Assembly (NCBI GenBank): GCA_018882785.1
Contig: VERI01000008.1
Coordinates: 1 to 58,778 of the forward strand
Direction: 5' to 3'
From: Burkholderiaceae bacterium
GTDB taxonomy: Bacteria; Pseudomonadota; Gammaproteobacteria; Burkholderiales; Burkholderiaceae_A
Length of the DNA: 58,778 nt
Positions 9,553 through 22,253 of the stretch are shown one piece after another (the stretch's first letter is position 1; the number at the start of each line of letters is the position of its first letter). The notes beneath the pieces were generated by a model, which did no database searches, was not told where the DNA came from, and saw nothing but the letters and a program-made list of their open reading frames with translations. The position numbers were made by a program, and so were the translations under genes.

Positions 9553-11484
9553 ATGATTTTTCCAAAGACCTTCGATGTAATTGTTGTCGGTGGTGGTCAT
9601 GCCGGAACGGAGGCCGCCTTGGCGGCCGCCCGGATGGGTTGTGCCACGCTTTTGCTGACGCATAGTCTGGAGACTTTGGGCCAGATGTCATGTAATCCCT
9701 CGATAGGGGGAATCGGAAAAGGGCATCTTGTGAAAGAGATTGACGCCCTTGGGGGGGCAATGGCGATCGCGACCGATGAGGCTGGGATCCAATTCCGAAT
9801 CCTAAATAGCTCGAAGGGGCCCGCCGTGAGGGCGACCCGCGCCCAGGCCGATCGTGTCCTCTACCGACGGGCGATTCGAACCCGGCTTGAGACTCAGGAG
9901 AGCCTCTGGCTGTTTCAGCAGGGGGTGGACGATATCTTGGTCCAGGGGGATCGGGTCAACGGCGTTAGAACCCAGGCGGGAATTGAATTTCACGCTGGAC
10001 GAGTAATCCTGACTGCCGGAACATTTCTTGATGGCAAGATCCATATCGGCCTGGAAAACCATCCAGGCGGTCGGGCAGGGGATCCGCCCTCGGTAAGGCT
10101 GTCGTCAAGATTGAAGGAGCTTCAGCTGCCGCAGGGCCGGCTCAAAACCGGTACGCCCCCCCGGCTAGACGGCAGAACAATCGATACGTCTGTTCTGTCC
10201 GAGCAGCCTGGGGACCTTGATCCGGTCCCGGTGTTCTCCTTTCTTGGCACTGCAGCGATGCACCCCCAACAGGTTGCCTGCTGGGTGACGCACACCAATG
10301 CCCGAACCCACGAGATTATTCGGGCGGGACTTGACCGATCGCCGATGTTTACGGGAGTGATTGAGGGCATTGGGCCCCGATACTGTCCGTCGATCGAGGA
10401 TAAGGTCCATCGATTCGCGGATAAAGATGCCCATCAGATATACCTTGAGCCTGAGGGGCTGAGCACTCACGAGATCTACCCAAATGGAATTTCGACAAGC
10501 CTGCCGTTTGACGTACAAATGGACCTGGTCCGCTCAATGCGGGGCTTAGAGAATGTTCACATTCTGAGGCCCGGCTACGCTATTGAGTACGATTACTTTG
10601 ATCCTCGGGCGCTTCATCCCTGGCTAGAGACAAAGGCCATCTCAGGGCTATTTTTTGCTGGGCAGATTAACGGCACTACAGGCTATGAGGAGGCTGCGGC
10701 CCAGGGGCTGCTTGCTGGGGTGAATGCTGCCCTAAGGACTCAGCAGCGGGATCCTTGGGTGCCTGGCCGCCACGAGGCCTACATCGGGGTTCTCGCCGAT
10801 GACCTCGTGACCCGAGGCGTGACCGAGCCGTATCGTATGTTCACCAGCAGGGCGGAATACCGGCTTAGTCTGCGCGAGGATAACGCCGACCTGAGGCTCA
10901 CAGAGGCCGGGCGAGGCCTTGGGCTGATCAGTGATGAACGCTGGCGGCGCTATTGCGAGAAGCGTGAGCAGATCGAGAGAGAGACCCAGAGGCTTTCACA
11001 GATTCGGGTGGGCCCACGTCGATTTACCGCCGAGTCCCTGGCAGAGATCGTGTCTGCTCCGATCGATAAAGAGGTAAGCGCCATCGAGCTGCTCAAACGA
11101 CCAGAGGTTCGCTATGGTGGACTGATGAAGCTCGTGAGCCATGAAGGGCAGGCAGCTATCGCCCCGGTGACTGAGCTACCGCCCGAGGTGCAAGAGCAGG
11201 TAGAGATTCAGGCGAAGTATGCCGGGTATATTTCTAGGCAGCAGGACGAAGTTGCCCGCCATCAGGCTCAGGAGCGGGCTGCGATTCCTCAGGACATCGA
11301 CTATGTTGCGGTTCGCGGGCTCTCAATCGAGGTTCGTCAGAAGCTCGAGGCGGTCAGGCCCTCCACCCTTGGCCAGGCAGCACGAATTTCCGGGGTGACG
11401 CCAGCCGCGATCTCGTTGTTATGGATTCACCTCAAGCGGCTTCGGGCTGGCCAGCAGATCGACTCCTCTCAGAAGGCTGCCTAG
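9553..11484 (+). CDS. mnmG: tRNA U34 modification enzyme MnmG (GidA)
   Basis: MnmG is the FAD/NADH-binding partner of MnmE and carries out the chemistry at tRNA wobble U34. The 643-residue length is standard. The FAD-binding motif [17 protein letters not shown] sits near residue 13, followed by [21 protein letters not shown]. The family's cysteine region ([10 protein letters not shown]) and the [12 protein letters not shown] motif are present. The ATG lies immediately after parS, and no normal Shine-Dalgarno precedes it. It heads the run mnmG-rsmG-parA-parB, where each gene overlaps or nearly touches the next. Confidence 0.97.
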   Translation: MIFPKTFDVIVVGGGHAGTEAALAAARMGCATLLLTHSLETLGQMSCNPSIGGIGKGHLVKEIDALGGAMAIATDEAGIQFRILNSSKGPAVRATRAQADRVLYRRAIRTRLETQESLWLFQQGVDDILVQGDRVNGVRTQAGIEFHAGRVILTAGTFLDGKIHIGLENHPGGRAGDPPSVRLSSRLKELQLPQGRLKTGTPPRLDGRTIDTSVLSEQPGDLDPVPVFSFLGTAAMHPQQVACWVTHTNARTHEIIRAGLDRSPMFTGVIEGIGPRYCPSIEDKVHRFADKDAHQIYLEPEGLSTHEIYPNGISTSLPFDVQMDLVRSMRGLENVHILRPGYAIEYDYFDPRALHPWLETKAISGLFFAGQINGTTGYEEAAAQGLLAGVNAALRTQQRDPWVPGRHEAYIGVLADDLVTRGVTEPYRMFTSRAEYRLSLREDNADLRLTEAGRGLGLISDERWRRYCEKREQIERETQRLSQIRVGPRRFTAESLAEIVSAPIDKEVSAIELLKRPEVRYGGLMKLVSHEGQAAIAPVTELPPEVQEQVEIQAKYAGYISRQQDEVARHQAQERAAIPQDIDYVAVRGLSIEVRQKLEAVRPSTLGQAARISGVTPAAISLLWIHLKRLRAGQQIDSSQKAA

Positions 11485-11487
11485 ATC

Positions 11488-12192
11488 TTGGCTCGGTCCA
11501 CCGCGCCCCCGGGGCAGGGCGAGCTGGATCGGGAATCGGTCGGACTCGCCTGCGCGGAGGCGGGCGTTGCGCTGAGTGGGGATCAGGTAGACCTTCTCGG
11601 CCGATACCTTGAGCTTTTGAATCGCTGGAATCGGGTCCATAGTCTGACCGCGATAGATGAACCTCGCGAACAATTGATTCGCCATCTTTTGGACAGTCTT
11701 ATTGCGGAGCAGGCGCTCACTGGCGCGGTGGGCAGCCTGGTTGGCGTTCATGTGGCCGATGTTGGTAGTGGCATGGGATCGCCAGGGATCGTATGGGCCG
11801 CAGTCATGCCAGAATCCAAGTTTGACTTGATTGAAAGGCAGCAGAAAAAAGCGGCCTTTCTTCGTCATGTAGTCGGCCAGTTGGGCTGGGGTGGACGGGT
11901 GCAGGTGGCAGAGGGAGATGTAAGGCAGCTCTGGGGTCGTCGATGCTATGGACTGATTACCTCGCGGGCATTTGCCGGCCTGGAGGAGTTTCTTCGTCTC
12001 ACGGTGAATATCTCTGAACCAGGCACCCTCTGGGCGGCAATGATTGGACGCCTAAAAAAAGATGTAAGTGAACAATTACTATTAAAAATGAACAGTCAAA
12101 CCGTCGAAATTCATTTGCAGAATCTGATTCCTCTGCATGTCCCAGGGCTTTCGGCCGAACGTCATTTGTTGATCGCGAGGCGAGTAACGTGA
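11488..12192 (+). CDS. rsmG: 16S rRNA G527 N7-methyltransferase
   Basis: RsmG (GidB) methylates N7 of G527 in 16S rRNA using S-adenosylmethionine; loss gives low-level streptomycin resistance in several bacteria. The 234-residue protein has the SAM-binding motif VADVGSGMGSPGI near residue 88 and the NRWNRVHSLTAI segment. The start is a TTG three bases after the mnmG stop, preceded by AGAAGG. No ATG or GTG fits better. Its stop overlaps the parA start (GTGA). Confidence 0.94.
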   Translation: MARSTAPPGQGELDRESVGLACAEAGVALSGDQVDLLGRYLELLNRWNRVHSLTAIDEPREQLIRHLLDSLIAEQALTGAVGSLVGVHVADVGSGMGSPGIVWAAVMPESKFDLIERQQKKAAFLRHVVGQLGWGGRVQVAEGDVRQLWGRRCYGLITSRAFAGLEEFLRLTVNISEPGTLWAAMIGRLKKDVSEQLLLKMNSQTVEIHLQNLIPLHVPGLSAERHLLIARRVT

Positions 12193-12983
12193 GCGCCCGA
12201 ATTTACGCCATCGCCAATCAGAAAGGCGGCGTGGGCAAAACCACCACGGCAGTAAACCTTTCCGCGGCTTTGGCAAGGCTTGGGCGAAAGGTGCTTTTGG
12301 TGGATCTTGACCCCCAGGGTAATGCCACCATGGGAAGTGGGATCGATAAGCAGGCCGTTTCTCAGACGGTATATCCCGTCCTTTTAGGCCTAACGGGCAT
12401 AGCGGAGGCCAGGGTCGCATCTCCAGATGGCGGTTATGACGTGCTGGCCGCTAACCGGGATCTTGCTGGTGCCGAAATCGAGCTGGTGGGCCTCGAGGGT
12501 CGGGAGCACCAGCTCGCGAAGGCGCTTGCCGTAGTGGCCCAGCAGTACGACTTCATTATCTTGGACTGCCCCCCATCGCTGTCACTGCTGACATTAAACG
12601 GCCTGTGCGCGGCCCATGGGGTGATCATTCCGATGCAGTGCGAGTACTTTGCCTTAGAGGGCCTGTCCGACCTCGTGAACTCGATTAAGCGAGTCCACGC
12701 CAACCTAAATCCAGAGATCGAGCTGGTGGGCCTGCTTCGGGTGATGTTCGATCCTCGGATGACGCTGTCGCAGCAGGTATCGGATCAGCTCGTTCGGCAT
12801 TTTGGCGACAAGGTGTTCAATGCCGTCATTCCGCGCAATGTCCGTCTTGCGGAGGCCCCCAGCTTTGGGCAGCCCGGCATCGTGTACGACCCAGGATCTC
12901 GCGGCTCGAAGGCCTATCTTGAGTTTGGCGAAGAATTAATCGGGCGGCTCAGCCATGGGCTCGTTGTAACGGAGGAAGCGTGA
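12189..12983 (+). CDS. parA: chromosome partitioning ATPase ParA (Soj)
   Basis: ParA/Soj is a deviant-Walker ATPase that binds nucleoid DNA and, with ParB-parS, segregates the origin region. The 264-residue protein has the deviant Walker A KGGVGKTTTAVNLS at residues 11-24 and Walker A'/B elements VDLDPQGN and DFIILDCPPS. It begins with a GTG overlapping the rsmG stop and ends overlapping the parB GTG, so rsmG, parA and parB look translationally coupled. The length and lack of an N-terminal HTH mark it as the chromosomal (type Ib-like) form. Confidence 0.97.
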   Translation: MSARIYAIANQKGGVGKTTTAVNLSAALARLGRKVLLVDLDPQGNATMGSGIDKQAVSQTVYPVLLGLTGIAEARVASPDGGYDVLAANRDLAGAEIELVGLEGREHQLAKALAVVAQQYDFIILDCPPSLSLLTLNGLCAAHGVIIPMQCEYFALEGLSDLVNSIKRVHANLNPEIELVGLLRVMFDPRMTLSQQVSDQLVRHFGDKVFNAVIPRNVRLAEAPSFGQPGIVYDPGSRGSKAYLEFGEELIGRLSHGLVVTEEA

Positions 12984-13885
12984 ACGCAACCAAGAAAAAA
13001 GGACTTGGCCGCGGCCTGGACGCCCTTTTGGGCGGTGCCGCTGCCGTAGATAAAACGCCTGCAGCACAGAAAAGCCTCGGTATCTCGGCACTAAAGCCAG
13101 GCAAGTATCAGCCGCGTCAGGCGATGGATGGACAGAGTCTTGAAGAACTGGCCGACTCGATCCGCGCCCAGGGCATCATGCAGCCCTTGCTGGTGCGACC
13201 GATTGGATCAACATCATCCGGGGCCGCGCAATACGAGATCATTGCCGGCGAGCGGCGTTTCAGGGCTGCACAAATTGCGGGCCTGAAAGAGGTCCCCGTT
13301 ATTGTTCGAGAGGTTGATGACCAGGCCGCCTTAGCGATGGCCTTGATCGAGAACCTGCAGCGCGAGGATCTTACTGTCTTAGAAGAGGCGCAGGGCATTG
13401 ACCGGCTGATTCGGGAGTTTGGCCTTACCCATGAGCAGGCGGCCAAAGCGGTTGGACGATCGAGAAGTGCCACCACCAATTTACTTCGTCTGCTCCAGCT
13501 GCCCGGCCCGGTTCAATCCTTGTTGCGCGAACAGAGTATTGATGCCGGACACGCCCGGGCCCTCCTGCCGCTCTCCGGTGCTCAACAGCGGGCGTTGGCC
13601 CAACGAATCGTGGCCGAGGGTCTGTCGGTTCGGGAGGCAGAGCGGCTTGCTGCCAAGATTCAGTCGGGCAGCCCGGCCGGTCGAAAAGCGGTGTCGGGTA
13701 AACCGGCGGCATCGTCGCGTGATTGGATGCGCGTGCAGGACCAAATCTCAGATGCGCTCGGCCTGCCCGTGCAGCTCAAGCAGGGCAGAGGCAGCAGGGG
13801 AGAACTGACGATTCGGTTTTCGAACATGGACGAGCTCGATGGGGTGATTGGCCTGCTGGTCCCCGAGGGTCTTCCCGAGGCCTGA
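12980..13885 (+). CDS. parB: chromosome partitioning protein ParB (Spo0J)
   Basis: ParB loads at parS and spreads as a CTP-dependent DNA clamp, stimulating ParA. The 301-residue protein contains a lysine-rich N terminus (KKKGLGRGLDALLG), the N-terminal CTP-binding domain with PGKYQPRQ and GERRFRAAQ (about residue 90), the helix-turn-helix region around residues 145-190 (THEQAAKAVGRSRSATTNLL), and a C-terminal dimerisation domain. A GTG start overlaps parA and is preceded by GGAGGA. The cognate parS is at 9537. Confidence 0.97.
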   Translation: MNATKKKGLGRGLDALLGGAAAVDKTPAAQKSLGISALKPGKYQPRQAMDGQSLEELADSIRAQGIMQPLLVRPIGSTSSGAAQYEIIAGERRFRAAQIAGLKEVPVIVREVDDQAALAMALIENLQREDLTVLEEAQGIDRLIREFGLTHEQAAKAVGRSRSATTNLLRLLQLPGPVQSLLREQSIDAGHARALLPLSGAQQRALAQRIVAEGLSVREAERLAAKIQSGSPAGRKAVSGKPAASSRDWMRVQDQISDALGLPVQLKQGRGSRGELTIRFSNMDELDGVIGLLVPEGLPEA

Positions 13886-13935
13886 CACAGCTGTCAGGAC
13901 AGCATGTGTCGGGTGAATTTTTGGACCCTCTGAAA

Positions 13936-13965
13936 TTGACATGTCATCCGGGGCACGGCTATCCT
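13936..13965 (+). promoter_or_regulatory. predicted sigma70 promoter of the atp operon
   Basis: A perfect -35 TTGACA (13936-13941) is followed, with an 18-bp spacer, by TATCCT (13960-13965), in the 142-bp gap between parB and atpI. It would give a leader of about 55 nt before the atpI ATG. This is the best promoter-like sequence in the gap and the obvious candidate for the whole atpIBEFHAGDC-hemE unit. Confidence 0.65.
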
Positions 13966-14027
13966 TTGTGGCCCTTTGCTGGTGGTCGCGATCCGTGTAA
14001 TTTGGATTTGCCAAGAAAGATAACAAC

Positions 14028-14405
14028 ATGTTGATTGCAGTCGTCTTACAGGCTGTGATCACGCTGCTGGCGGGGTGTGTGGTTTGGCTGGTGTGGGGTC
14101 CGATTCATGCCCTGTCGCTGGCTGCGGGGGGAGGCTCCATTGTTATTCCGAATGCCTTACTGGCGCTCAGGATCAAGACCAGTCCGCCCCGTTTTGCGCC
14201 TATCGTGCTGCTGGTGGGTGAGTTTGTGAAGATTGGTCTGACGGTGTTGTTGTTGTGGCTGAGTAGCCGTTGGATTGTGGGCCTGTCATGGGGAGCAATG
14301 ATTGTTGGCATCATCCTTGCGCTGAAGGCCCTGCTGTTGACGCCTTGGTGTCAGCGGTGGTGGGATCAGCATCGGGCTTCAGATATTCGGCTGCTCGGCG
14401 AGTAA
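14028..14405 (+). CDS. atpI: ATP synthase accessory protein AtpI
   Basis: AtpI is a small membrane protein encoded first in many atp operons; it assists assembly of the c-ring or supplies magnesium in some bacteria. The 125-residue product has four hydrophobic segments, as expected. The sequence is poorly conserved in this family, so the call depends heavily on its position directly upstream of atpB. The ATG is preceded by AAGAAAG. Confidence 0.85.
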   Translation: MLIAVVLQAVITLLAGCVVWLVWGPIHALSLAAGGGSIVIPNALLALRIKTSPPRFAPIVLLVGEFVKIGLTVLLLWLSSRWIVGLSWGAMIVGIILALKALLLTPWCQRWWDQHRASDIRLLGE

Positions 14406-14492
14406 AGCGGTAAAAGAATTTAGAATACGGGTCGCGTTAAAGAACACCGAGACACATCACAACACAGGCATACCCAAAAAGAGCAAGAACGC

Positions 14493-15323
14493 ATGGCATC
14501 CAACACCGCCCCTACCGCCTCCGAATACATCATTCACCACCTGGGGCATCTCACCACAACCGGTAAGCCGCAGGAGCAGATCATCGATTTTTCGGTGATC
14601 AATCTTGATACGTTGTTCTGGTCACTGGCAATGGGCCTGCTGGTGGTATTTGTACTTGCCTCCGTCGCACGTCGCGCCACATCAGGCGTTCCTGGGCGCC
14701 TTCAGGCAGCAGTTGAATTCGTGGTTGAAATGGTGGAAGAGCAATCGAAATCCATCGTCCATGGCAATCGGGAGTTTATTGCCCCGCTCGCGCTCACCGT
14801 GTTCCTCTGGGTGATTATGATGAACGCCCTGGATTTTCTTCCGGTGGATCTGCCCCATACGATTTTCGCGCTACTCGGATTAGATAGCGTAATTCATTAC
14901 CACCGCATTGTTCCCACGGCCGATCTGAATGGCACGATGGGCATGGCCCTCGGCGTGCTGGCTTTGATGCTTTACTACAACGTAAAAATTAAAGGCATAG
15001 GCGGGTTTATTCATGAGTTGTTCTGTGCGCCATTTGGATCCCATCCTGCGCTTTGGCTCCCGAACCTTGGCCTAAATATCATCGAGTTTGTTGCGAAGAC
15101 CGTTTCATTGGGCATGCGGCTGTTTGGAAATATGTATGCAGGTGAACTGGTGTTTTTATTGATTGCCCTCTTGGGCGGCACCGCCACGGCGTTCGGCTTC
15201 ATTGGACATGTGCTGGCGGGATCGGTCTGGGCAATCTTTCACATCCTGATCGTGTTACTGCAGGGCTTCATCTTTATGATGCTGACCCTGGTGTACATCG
15301 GCCAGGCTCATGAGGGGCACTGA
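14493..15323 (+). CDS. atpB: F1Fo ATP synthase subunit a
   Basis: Subunit a forms the proton half-channels of the Fo motor. The 276-residue membrane protein carries the essential arginine in [15 protein letters not shown] (about residue 210), which faces the c-ring carboxylate. It has the usual five to six membrane helices. The N terminus ([14 protein letters not shown]) is of the betaproteobacterial type. A possible extra -10-like TAGAAT at 14421 lies in the 87-bp gap after atpI, but I see no matching -35. Confidence 0.97.
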   Translation: MASNTAPTASEYIIHHLGHLTTTGKPQEQIIDFSVINLDTLFWSLAMGLLVVFVLASVARRATSGVPGRLQAAVEFVVEMVEEQSKSIVHGNREFIAPLALTVFLWVIMMNALDFLPVDLPHTIFALLGLDSVIHYHRIVPTADLNGTMGMALGVLALMLYYNVKIKGIGGFIHELFCAPFGSHPALWLPNLGLNIIEFVAKTVSLGMRLFGNMYAGELVFLLIALLGGTATAFGFIGHVLAGSVWAIFHILIVLLQGFIFMMLTLVYIGQAHEGH

Positions 15324-15379
15324 AAAACATCAGAGCCTGGTTTTTTGAAGAAGAAGTTTTTATTGTTTATTCCCACTGA

Positions 15380-15631
<252 letters not shown>

Positions 15632-15733
15632 GGACAACGTTCTCTGATCGAACGACGGGTTTGTCCCGGCAGTCTCGGGGCGCACCCATTGATCTTGCCG
15701 ATCGTTTGACCAACACATGAAAAGGGTTCCCAA

Positions 15734-16204
15734 GTGAATCTGAACGCAACACTCATCGCCCAGTTGGTGGTGTTCTTTATCCTGGCCTGGTTCACCATGA
15801 AGTTTGTATGGCCGCCAGTGATGAAGGCCCTCGATGACCGGGCAAAAAAGATCGCCGACGGCCTCGCCGCGGCCGATAAGGCCAAGGCGGACCTGGTGGC
15901 CGTTGAGCGCCGGGTCCAGGATGAGCTATCCAAGGCAAAAGATGTCGCCTCTGATGTGCGGGGCTCTGCCGAAAAGCAGGCCTCATCACTGATTGACGAG
16001 GCGCGGGCCGAGGCCGCCAAACTGATTGCCCAGGCCCGAGAGGCTGCCGAGGCGGAGGCCGGTGCCGCTATGCAGCGGGCCCGTGACGCCCTGCGCGAGG
16101 AAGTCGCTGCGCTTGCGGTGAAAGGCGCCCAGCAGATCCTGTCGCGTGAGGTCAATGCCCAGGTGCATGCCGACCTTCTGGCTAACTTGAAAAAAGAGTT
16201 GTGA
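15734..16204 (+). CDS. atpF: F1Fo ATP synthase subunit b
   Basis: Subunit b forms the peripheral stalk linking Fo and F1. The 156-residue protein has one N-terminal membrane helix (about residues 5-25, ending [17 protein letters not shown]) followed by a long alanine- and charge-rich coiled coil. The start is GTG, preceded by AAAAGGG about 9 nt upstream. It ends 3 nt before the atpH start. Confidence 0.96.
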   Translation: MNLNATLIAQLVVFFILAWFTMKFVWPPVMKALDDRAKKIADGLAAADKAKADLVAVERRVQDELSKAKDVASDVRGSAEKQASSLIDEARAEAAKLIAQAREAAEAEAGAAMQRARDALREEVAALAVKGAQQILSREVNAQVHADLLANLKKEL

Positions 16205-16207
16205 TGT

Positions 16208-16741
16208 ATGGCTGAGCTTCGCACGATTGCCAGACCCTACGCAGAGGCCGCCTTCGGGCTTGCCAAAGACGAAAACGCCTTTGGCCCGTGGTCTGATGCG
16301 CTCTCTGCAATGGCCGCTGTGGTGGCTGCACCTGAGATGAAGATGCTCATCGGCAACCCTGCATTGGCCCCCGCTCGGCTTGCGGAGCTGATTGCCTCAG
16401 CCATCCCGGCGTTGTCCAAGAGCCAAAAAGACATGCTGAATGTCCTTGCTGAGAATGAGCGGCTTGTGGCCTTGACTGAAATCAGTGCGATGTATGAAAG
16501 CCTGCGCAACGAGGCAGAGCGTGTGCTGTCGGCCACGGTCTCTTCTGCCTACCCCATGACCGACGCACAGATTGCTGATGTGACCGGCCTGCTTGAGAAA
16601 AAGCATGGCAAGAAGGTCAAGGTGTCCGTTGTTGTCGATCCCGATTTGATCGGTGGCGTATCAATTGCCATCGGCGATGAAGTAATGGATGCATCGGTGC
16701 GTGGAAAGCTCGCCCGTATGCAGTCCGCCCTGACGAACTAG
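16208..16741 (+). CDS. atpH: F1Fo ATP synthase subunit delta
   Basis: Subunit delta caps the F1 head and ties it to the b stalk. The 177-residue protein begins with the family signature RPYAEAAFGLA and ends with the conserved VVDPDLIGGVSIAIGDEVMDASVRGKLARM. Length and position are standard. It is 10 nt from atpA, with GGAG before the next ATG. Confidence 0.96.
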   Translation: MAELRTIARPYAEAAFGLAKDENAFGPWSDALSAMAAVVAAPEMKMLIGNPALAPARLAELIASAIPALSKSQKDMLNVLAENERLVALTEISAMYESLRNEAERVLSATVSSAYPMTDAQIADVTGLLEKKHGKKVKVSVVVDPDLIGGVSIAIGDEVMDASVRGKLARMQSALTN

Positions 16742-16751
16742 GAGTTAATCA

Positions 16752-18299
16752 ATGCAGCTCAACCCTTCTGAAATCAGCGAACTGCTGAAAAGCAAAATTC
16801 AGGGACTCAATCTCGCGACAGATTCCCGTAACCAGGGAACGGTCGTGACCGTGACCGACGGCATCTGTCGGGTCCACGGCCTTTCCAACGTTATGCAGGG
16901 CGAGATGCTTGAATTCCCGAATAATGTTGTTGGCCTTGCGCTCAACCTGGAGCGGGACTCGGTCGGTGCGGTGATTCTGGGGGACTATGAGGGCATCTCG
17001 GAGGGCGATGTGGTCAAGACCACGGGCCGCATTCTGGATGTGCCGGTTGGCAAAGAACTCATTGGCCGTGTGGTGAACGCACTTGGTCAGCCGATCGACG
17101 GCAAAGGCCCGATCAATGCCAAAGAAACAGATGTGATTGAAAAGGTAGCACCAGGCGTGATCTGGCGACAGTCCGTGTCACAGCCGGTTCAGACGGGACT
17201 GAAGGCGATTGATTCGATGGTTCCGGTGGGCCGTGGACAGCGTGAGCTGATCATTGGTGATCGTCAGACCGGAAAAACGGCGGTGGCGGTAGACGCGATC
17301 ATCAATCAAAAAGGTCAGAACATGTTCTGTATCTACGTGGCGATCGGACAGAAGGCGTCCACGATTGCCAACGTGGTGCGCAAACTCGAAGAAACGGGGG
17401 CAATGGCCTACACCATTGTGGTGGCCGCCTCTGCCTCTGAGTCTGCAGCGATGCAATACATCTCCGCCTATGCCGGCTGCACCATGGGTGAGTATTTCCG
17501 TGACCGGGGCGAGGACGCCCTGATCATTTATGACGATCTTTCAAAACAGGCCGTCGCCTATCGTCAGGTCTCATTGCTGTTGCGCCGCCCGCCGGGCCGC
17601 GAGGCGTTTCCTGGCGATGTGTTCTATCTCCACTCACGTCTGTTGGAGCGCGCAGCCCGCGTGAACGATGGCTGGGTCGAGCGTTACACCAAGGGCGCCG
17701 TCAAAGGAAAGACAGGATCTCTCACCGCGCTGCCGATTATTGAGACCCAGGCCGGTGACGTTTCCGCCTTCGTCCCGACCAACGTGATTTCCATTACAGA
17801 CGGACAGATCTTCTTAGAGACGGATCTCTTTAACGCGGGTATTCGCCCGGCGATTAACGCGGGTATTTCCGTGTCTCGGGTCGGTGGTGCTGCGCAGACC
17901 AAGATCATGAAGCGTAAAGACACTGGTGCTGGTGTGCGTCTGGCGCTGGCCCAGTATCGTGAGCTGGCGGCGTTTGCCCAGTTTGCCTCCGATCTGGATG
18001 AGGCCACCCGTAAACAGCTCGAGCATGGCCGGATTGTGACCGAGGTCATGAAACAGCCCCAGTATCAGCCGATGGCGGTCTGGGAGATGGCGCTCACATT
18101 GTTTGCGGTGAATAACGGCTACATGGAGGGCGTTGACATCAAACAGCTGGCGAGCTTTGAGAAATCTCTACGTGATCACATTCGTACCAAGCATGCGGCA
18201 TTGATGGAGCGGCTGGAGAAGAACAAGGACATGTCCAAAGAGGACGAGGCCGAGCTGCGGACCGTAATCGAGCAGTTCAAGAAAACGGGCGCCTTCTAA
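16752..18299 (+). CDS. atpA: F1Fo ATP synthase subunit alpha
   Basis: Subunit alpha is the non-catalytic nucleotide-binding subunit of F1. The 515-residue protein has Walker [14 protein letters not shown] (about residue 170), the family signature region around [21 protein letters not shown], and the usual N-terminal beta-barrel. No anomalies are seen. Confidence 0.98.
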   Translation: MQLNPSEISELLKSKIQGLNLATDSRNQGTVVTVTDGICRVHGLSNVMQGEMLEFPNNVVGLALNLERDSVGAVILGDYEGISEGDVVKTTGRILDVPVGKELIGRVVNALGQPIDGKGPINAKETDVIEKVAPGVIWRQSVSQPVQTGLKAIDSMVPVGRGQRELIIGDRQTGKTAVAVDAIINQKGQNMFCIYVAIGQKASTIANVVRKLEETGAMAYTIVVAASASESAAMQYISAYAGCTMGEYFRDRGEDALIIYDDLSKQAVAYRQVSLLLRRPPGREAFPGDVFYLHSRLLERAARVNDGWVERYTKGAVKGKTGSLTALPIIETQAGDVSAFVPTNVISITDGQIFLETDLFNAGIRPAINAGISVSRVGGAAQTKIMKRKDTGAGVRLALAQYRELAAFAQFASDLDEATRKQLEHGRIVTEVMKQPQYQPMAVWEMALTLFAVNNGYMEGVDIKQLASFEKSLRDHIRTKHAALMERLEKNKDMSKEDEAELRTVIEQFKKTGAF

Positions 18300-18342
18300 G
18301 GCCTCAACCGAACGCACTCGCACCAACGCCTAAGGAAGACCC

Positions 18343-19212
18343 ATGCCCGGCTCGAAAGAGATTCGCAACAAGATCAAAAGCGTGCAGAACACGCGAAAGA
18401 TCACCAAGGCCATGGAGATGGTCGCCGCCTCCAAGATGCGTAAGGCACAGGAGCGTATGCGTGCGGGCCGTCCCTATGGGGAGAAGATTCGTACCATTTG
18501 TGCAAACCTCAGCCATGCCCATCCGGAGTATCGCCATCCGTTTCTGGTGCCGCATGGAGAACTGAAGCGGGTTGGCGTGGTGATCGTGACCACCGATAAA
18601 GGGCTGTGTGGTGGGTTGAATACCAATCTGCTGCGGATGGTGCTGATGAAGATGCGGGAATGGTCGGATCAGAAGATCGAATCCCAGGTGGTGGCGATTG
18701 GCAATAAGGGCCTTGGATTTTTTTCGCGTGCTGGGGCAAAGATTGTTTCCCACGTGACCCATCTGGGCGACTCGCCCCACCTTGAGCAGCTAATTGGTCC
18801 GCTAAAGGTGCAGCTTGATGCATTTACCAAGGGCGAGATTGACGCGGTCTACCTCTGCTATAACAAATTCGTCAACACCATGAAGCAGGAGCCACAGCTG
18901 TTGCAGCTGCTGCCCCTCACGGATGATCGGCTTGAGCGGACTGACCCCAGTCATGACTGGGACTATGTCTACGAGCCGGATGCTGCAACCGTGCTGGATG
19001 ATCTTCTTCTGCGGTACGTGGAATCTGTGATCTACCAGGCGGTAGCCGAAAATATGTCCTGCGAGCAGAGCGCTCGCATGGTGGCCATGAAGGCGGCATC
19101 GGATAACGCCAAGAAAGTGATTGATGACCTGCAGCTGACCTATAACAAGGCGCGGCAGGCCGGTATTACCAAAGAGTTGTCGGAGATTGTTGGCGGTGCC
19201 GCGGCTGTCTAA
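18343..19212 (+). CDS. atpG: F1Fo ATP synthase subunit gamma
   Basis: Subunit gamma is the central rotor shaft. The 289-residue protein shows the N-terminal helix motif [26 protein letters not shown] and the C-terminal helix with [15 protein letters not shown]. The middle domain contains [11 protein letters not shown]. Start, length and location agree with the family. Confidence 0.98.
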   Translation: MPGSKEIRNKIKSVQNTRKITKAMEMVAASKMRKAQERMRAGRPYGEKIRTICANLSHAHPEYRHPFLVPHGELKRVGVVIVTTDKGLCGGLNTNLLRMVLMKMREWSDQKIESQVVAIGNKGLGFFSRAGAKIVSHVTHLGDSPHLEQLIGPLKVQLDAFTKGEIDAVYLCYNKFVNTMKQEPQLLQLLPLTDDRLERTDPSHDWDYVYEPDAATVLDDLLLRYVESVIYQAVAENMSCEQSARMVAMKAASDNAKKVIDDLQLTYNKARQAGITKELSEIVGGAAAV

Positions 19213-19246
19213 CGCATGCCAGGGCACCAAACGAAGTGAGAGATGA

Positions 19247-20680
<1,434 letters not shown>

Positions 20681-20729
20681 GCGGCAGGCAGCTCGATAAG
20701 CTCTCCTCAACCTATCGCCAGGAATCACC

Positions 20730-21152
20730 ATGTCTAAACAGTTTCAGGTCGATGTTGTCAGCGCCCGGGAAAGTATTTTTTCCGGAGTGGCAACGTTCGT
20801 GGCGCTGCCCGGCGAATCGGGCGAGCTGGGCATTTTGCCTGGCCATATCTCCTTGATTACGCGGATCAAGCCTGGCACGGTGCGCATTCAGAATGGCGGC
20901 CCAGAAACCGAAGAGCTGGTGTTTGTTGCGGGTGGAATTCTTGAAGTTCAGCCCAAGGGAGTGACAGTGCTGGCTGACACCGCGATTCGCGGTAAAGACC
21001 TCGACGAGGCAAAGGCAATAGAGGCCAAGCGTAAGGCAGAAGAGGCGCTCGCAAGCAAGGCCGCGGAGATGGATTACGCCAAGGCACAGGCAGAGCTCAT
21101 GGAGGCCATTGCCGAGATTCGCGCCATCGAGCGTCTGCGCAAGAAAAAGTAA
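20730..21152 (+). CDS. atpC: F1Fo ATP synthase subunit epsilon
   Basis: Subunit epsilon couples rotor to F1 and can inhibit ATP hydrolysis through its C-terminal helices. The 140-residue protein has the N-terminal beta-sandwich ([16 protein letters not shown]) and a C-terminal helical part rich in Ala, Lys and Glu. Its stop codon is immediately followed by the hemE start. Confidence 0.96.
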   Translation: MSKQFQVDVVSARESIFSGVATFVALPGESGELGILPGHISLITRIKPGTVRIQNGGPETEELVFVAGGILEVQPKGVTVLADTAIRGKDLDEAKAIEAKRKAEEALASKAAEMDYAKAQAELMEAIAEIRAIERLRKKK

Positions 21153-22253
21153 TTGGCCTTTCAGAACGACCTGTTTCTTCGCGCGCTTCATCGCCAGCCC
21201 ACGGAGCGTACGCCGGTTTGGCTGATGCGTCAGGCGGGCCGTTATCTGCCCGAGTACAACGCTACACGTAAACAAGCAGGCGACTTCATGTCGCTTTGTA
21301 AAAATCCTGAGCTCGCCTGCGAGGTCACGCTTCAGCCAATCGACCGTTTTGGACTCGATGCTGCGATTCTTTTCTCTGACATCCTGACCATTCCGGATGC
21401 TATGGGACTGGGCCTTTTTTTCGAGCAGGGTGAAGGCCCAAAATTCAATAAACGTATCGAGGCTGAGGCCGATATTGCGGCCCTGGGCCGACTCGATCCA
21501 TCGGCTGAGCTGCGTTATGTCGCCGACGCCGTCTCAACCATTAAAAAAGCGCTCAGTCAGCGTGTACCTCTGATTGGTTTTTCGGGCAGTCCATGGACAT
21601 TGGCCTGTTACATGATCAACGGCGGTGGGAGTGGCGACGATTTTCTTGGCGTTCGTAAATGGCTGTATAGCCGGCCAGACGCCCTGCAGCAATTACTTGA
21701 AAAGCTCGTCGTGGCTGTCAGTGACTATCTGATCATGCAGATTGAGGCGGGTGCGGATGCGGTGATGGTCTTCGATAGCTGGGGTGGTTTTCTCCCCGAG
21801 GCCCATTTCGAGCGTTTTTCGCAAAAACATATCAAGGCGATTGTGGAACGGGTCCATGCCGCAAGTATTCCGCTGCGTCGTCGGCAGGGATTTACGGATG
21901 GCCAGCCGACACCAGTGATTGTTTTTGTGAAGGGCGGAGGCCAGTGGCTTGAGTCAATTGCCGCGACTGGTGCCGAGGGTGTGGGCATAGACTGGTCCAC
22001 TCATCTCGGTCAGGCACGGGGTCGGGTGGGAAGCCGTTGTGCCCTGCAGGGCAATCTGGACCCCGCAGCATTACTGGGCACGGAGCAGCATATCCGGGCA
22101 GAGGTCGCCCGGACCCTCGAGAGCTTTGGACCTGTTTCGTCCGGTGTCGGCCATATCTTTAATTTGGGGCATGGGATTTCGCAGTTCACTCCCCCCGATA
22201 ACGTGGCCTGCCTGGTGGAAGCGGTCGCCAACTACTCCCCAAAGCTGCGATAG
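21153..22253 (+). CDS. hemE: uroporphyrinogen decarboxylase
   Basis: HemE decarboxylates uroporphyrinogen III to coproporphyrinogen III in haem synthesis. The 366-residue protein begins with a TTG that directly follows the atpC stop (no spacer); the first residues ([16 protein letters not shown]) match the family N terminus, which supports that start. Conserved signatures are [11 protein letters not shown] near residue 26 and [10 protein letters not shown] near residue 143. Location at the tail of the atp operon suggests co-transcription of haem and ATP synthase genes. Confidence 0.95.
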   Translation: MAFQNDLFLRALHRQPTERTPVWLMRQAGRYLPEYNATRKQAGDFMSLCKNPELACEVTLQPIDRFGLDAAILFSDILTIPDAMGLGLFFEQGEGPKFNKRIEAEADIAALGRLDPSAELRYVADAVSTIKKALSQRVPLIGFSGSPWTLACYMINGGGSGDDFLGVRKWLYSRPDALQQLLEKLVVAVSDYLIMQIEAGADAVMVFDSWGGFLPEAHFERFSQKHIKAIVERVHAASIPLRRRQGFTDGQPTPVIVFVKGGGQWLESIAATGAEGVGIDWSTHLGQARGRVGSRCALQGNLDPAALLGTEQHIRAEVARTLESFGPVSSGVGHIFNLGHGISQFTPPDNVACLVEAVANYSPKLR

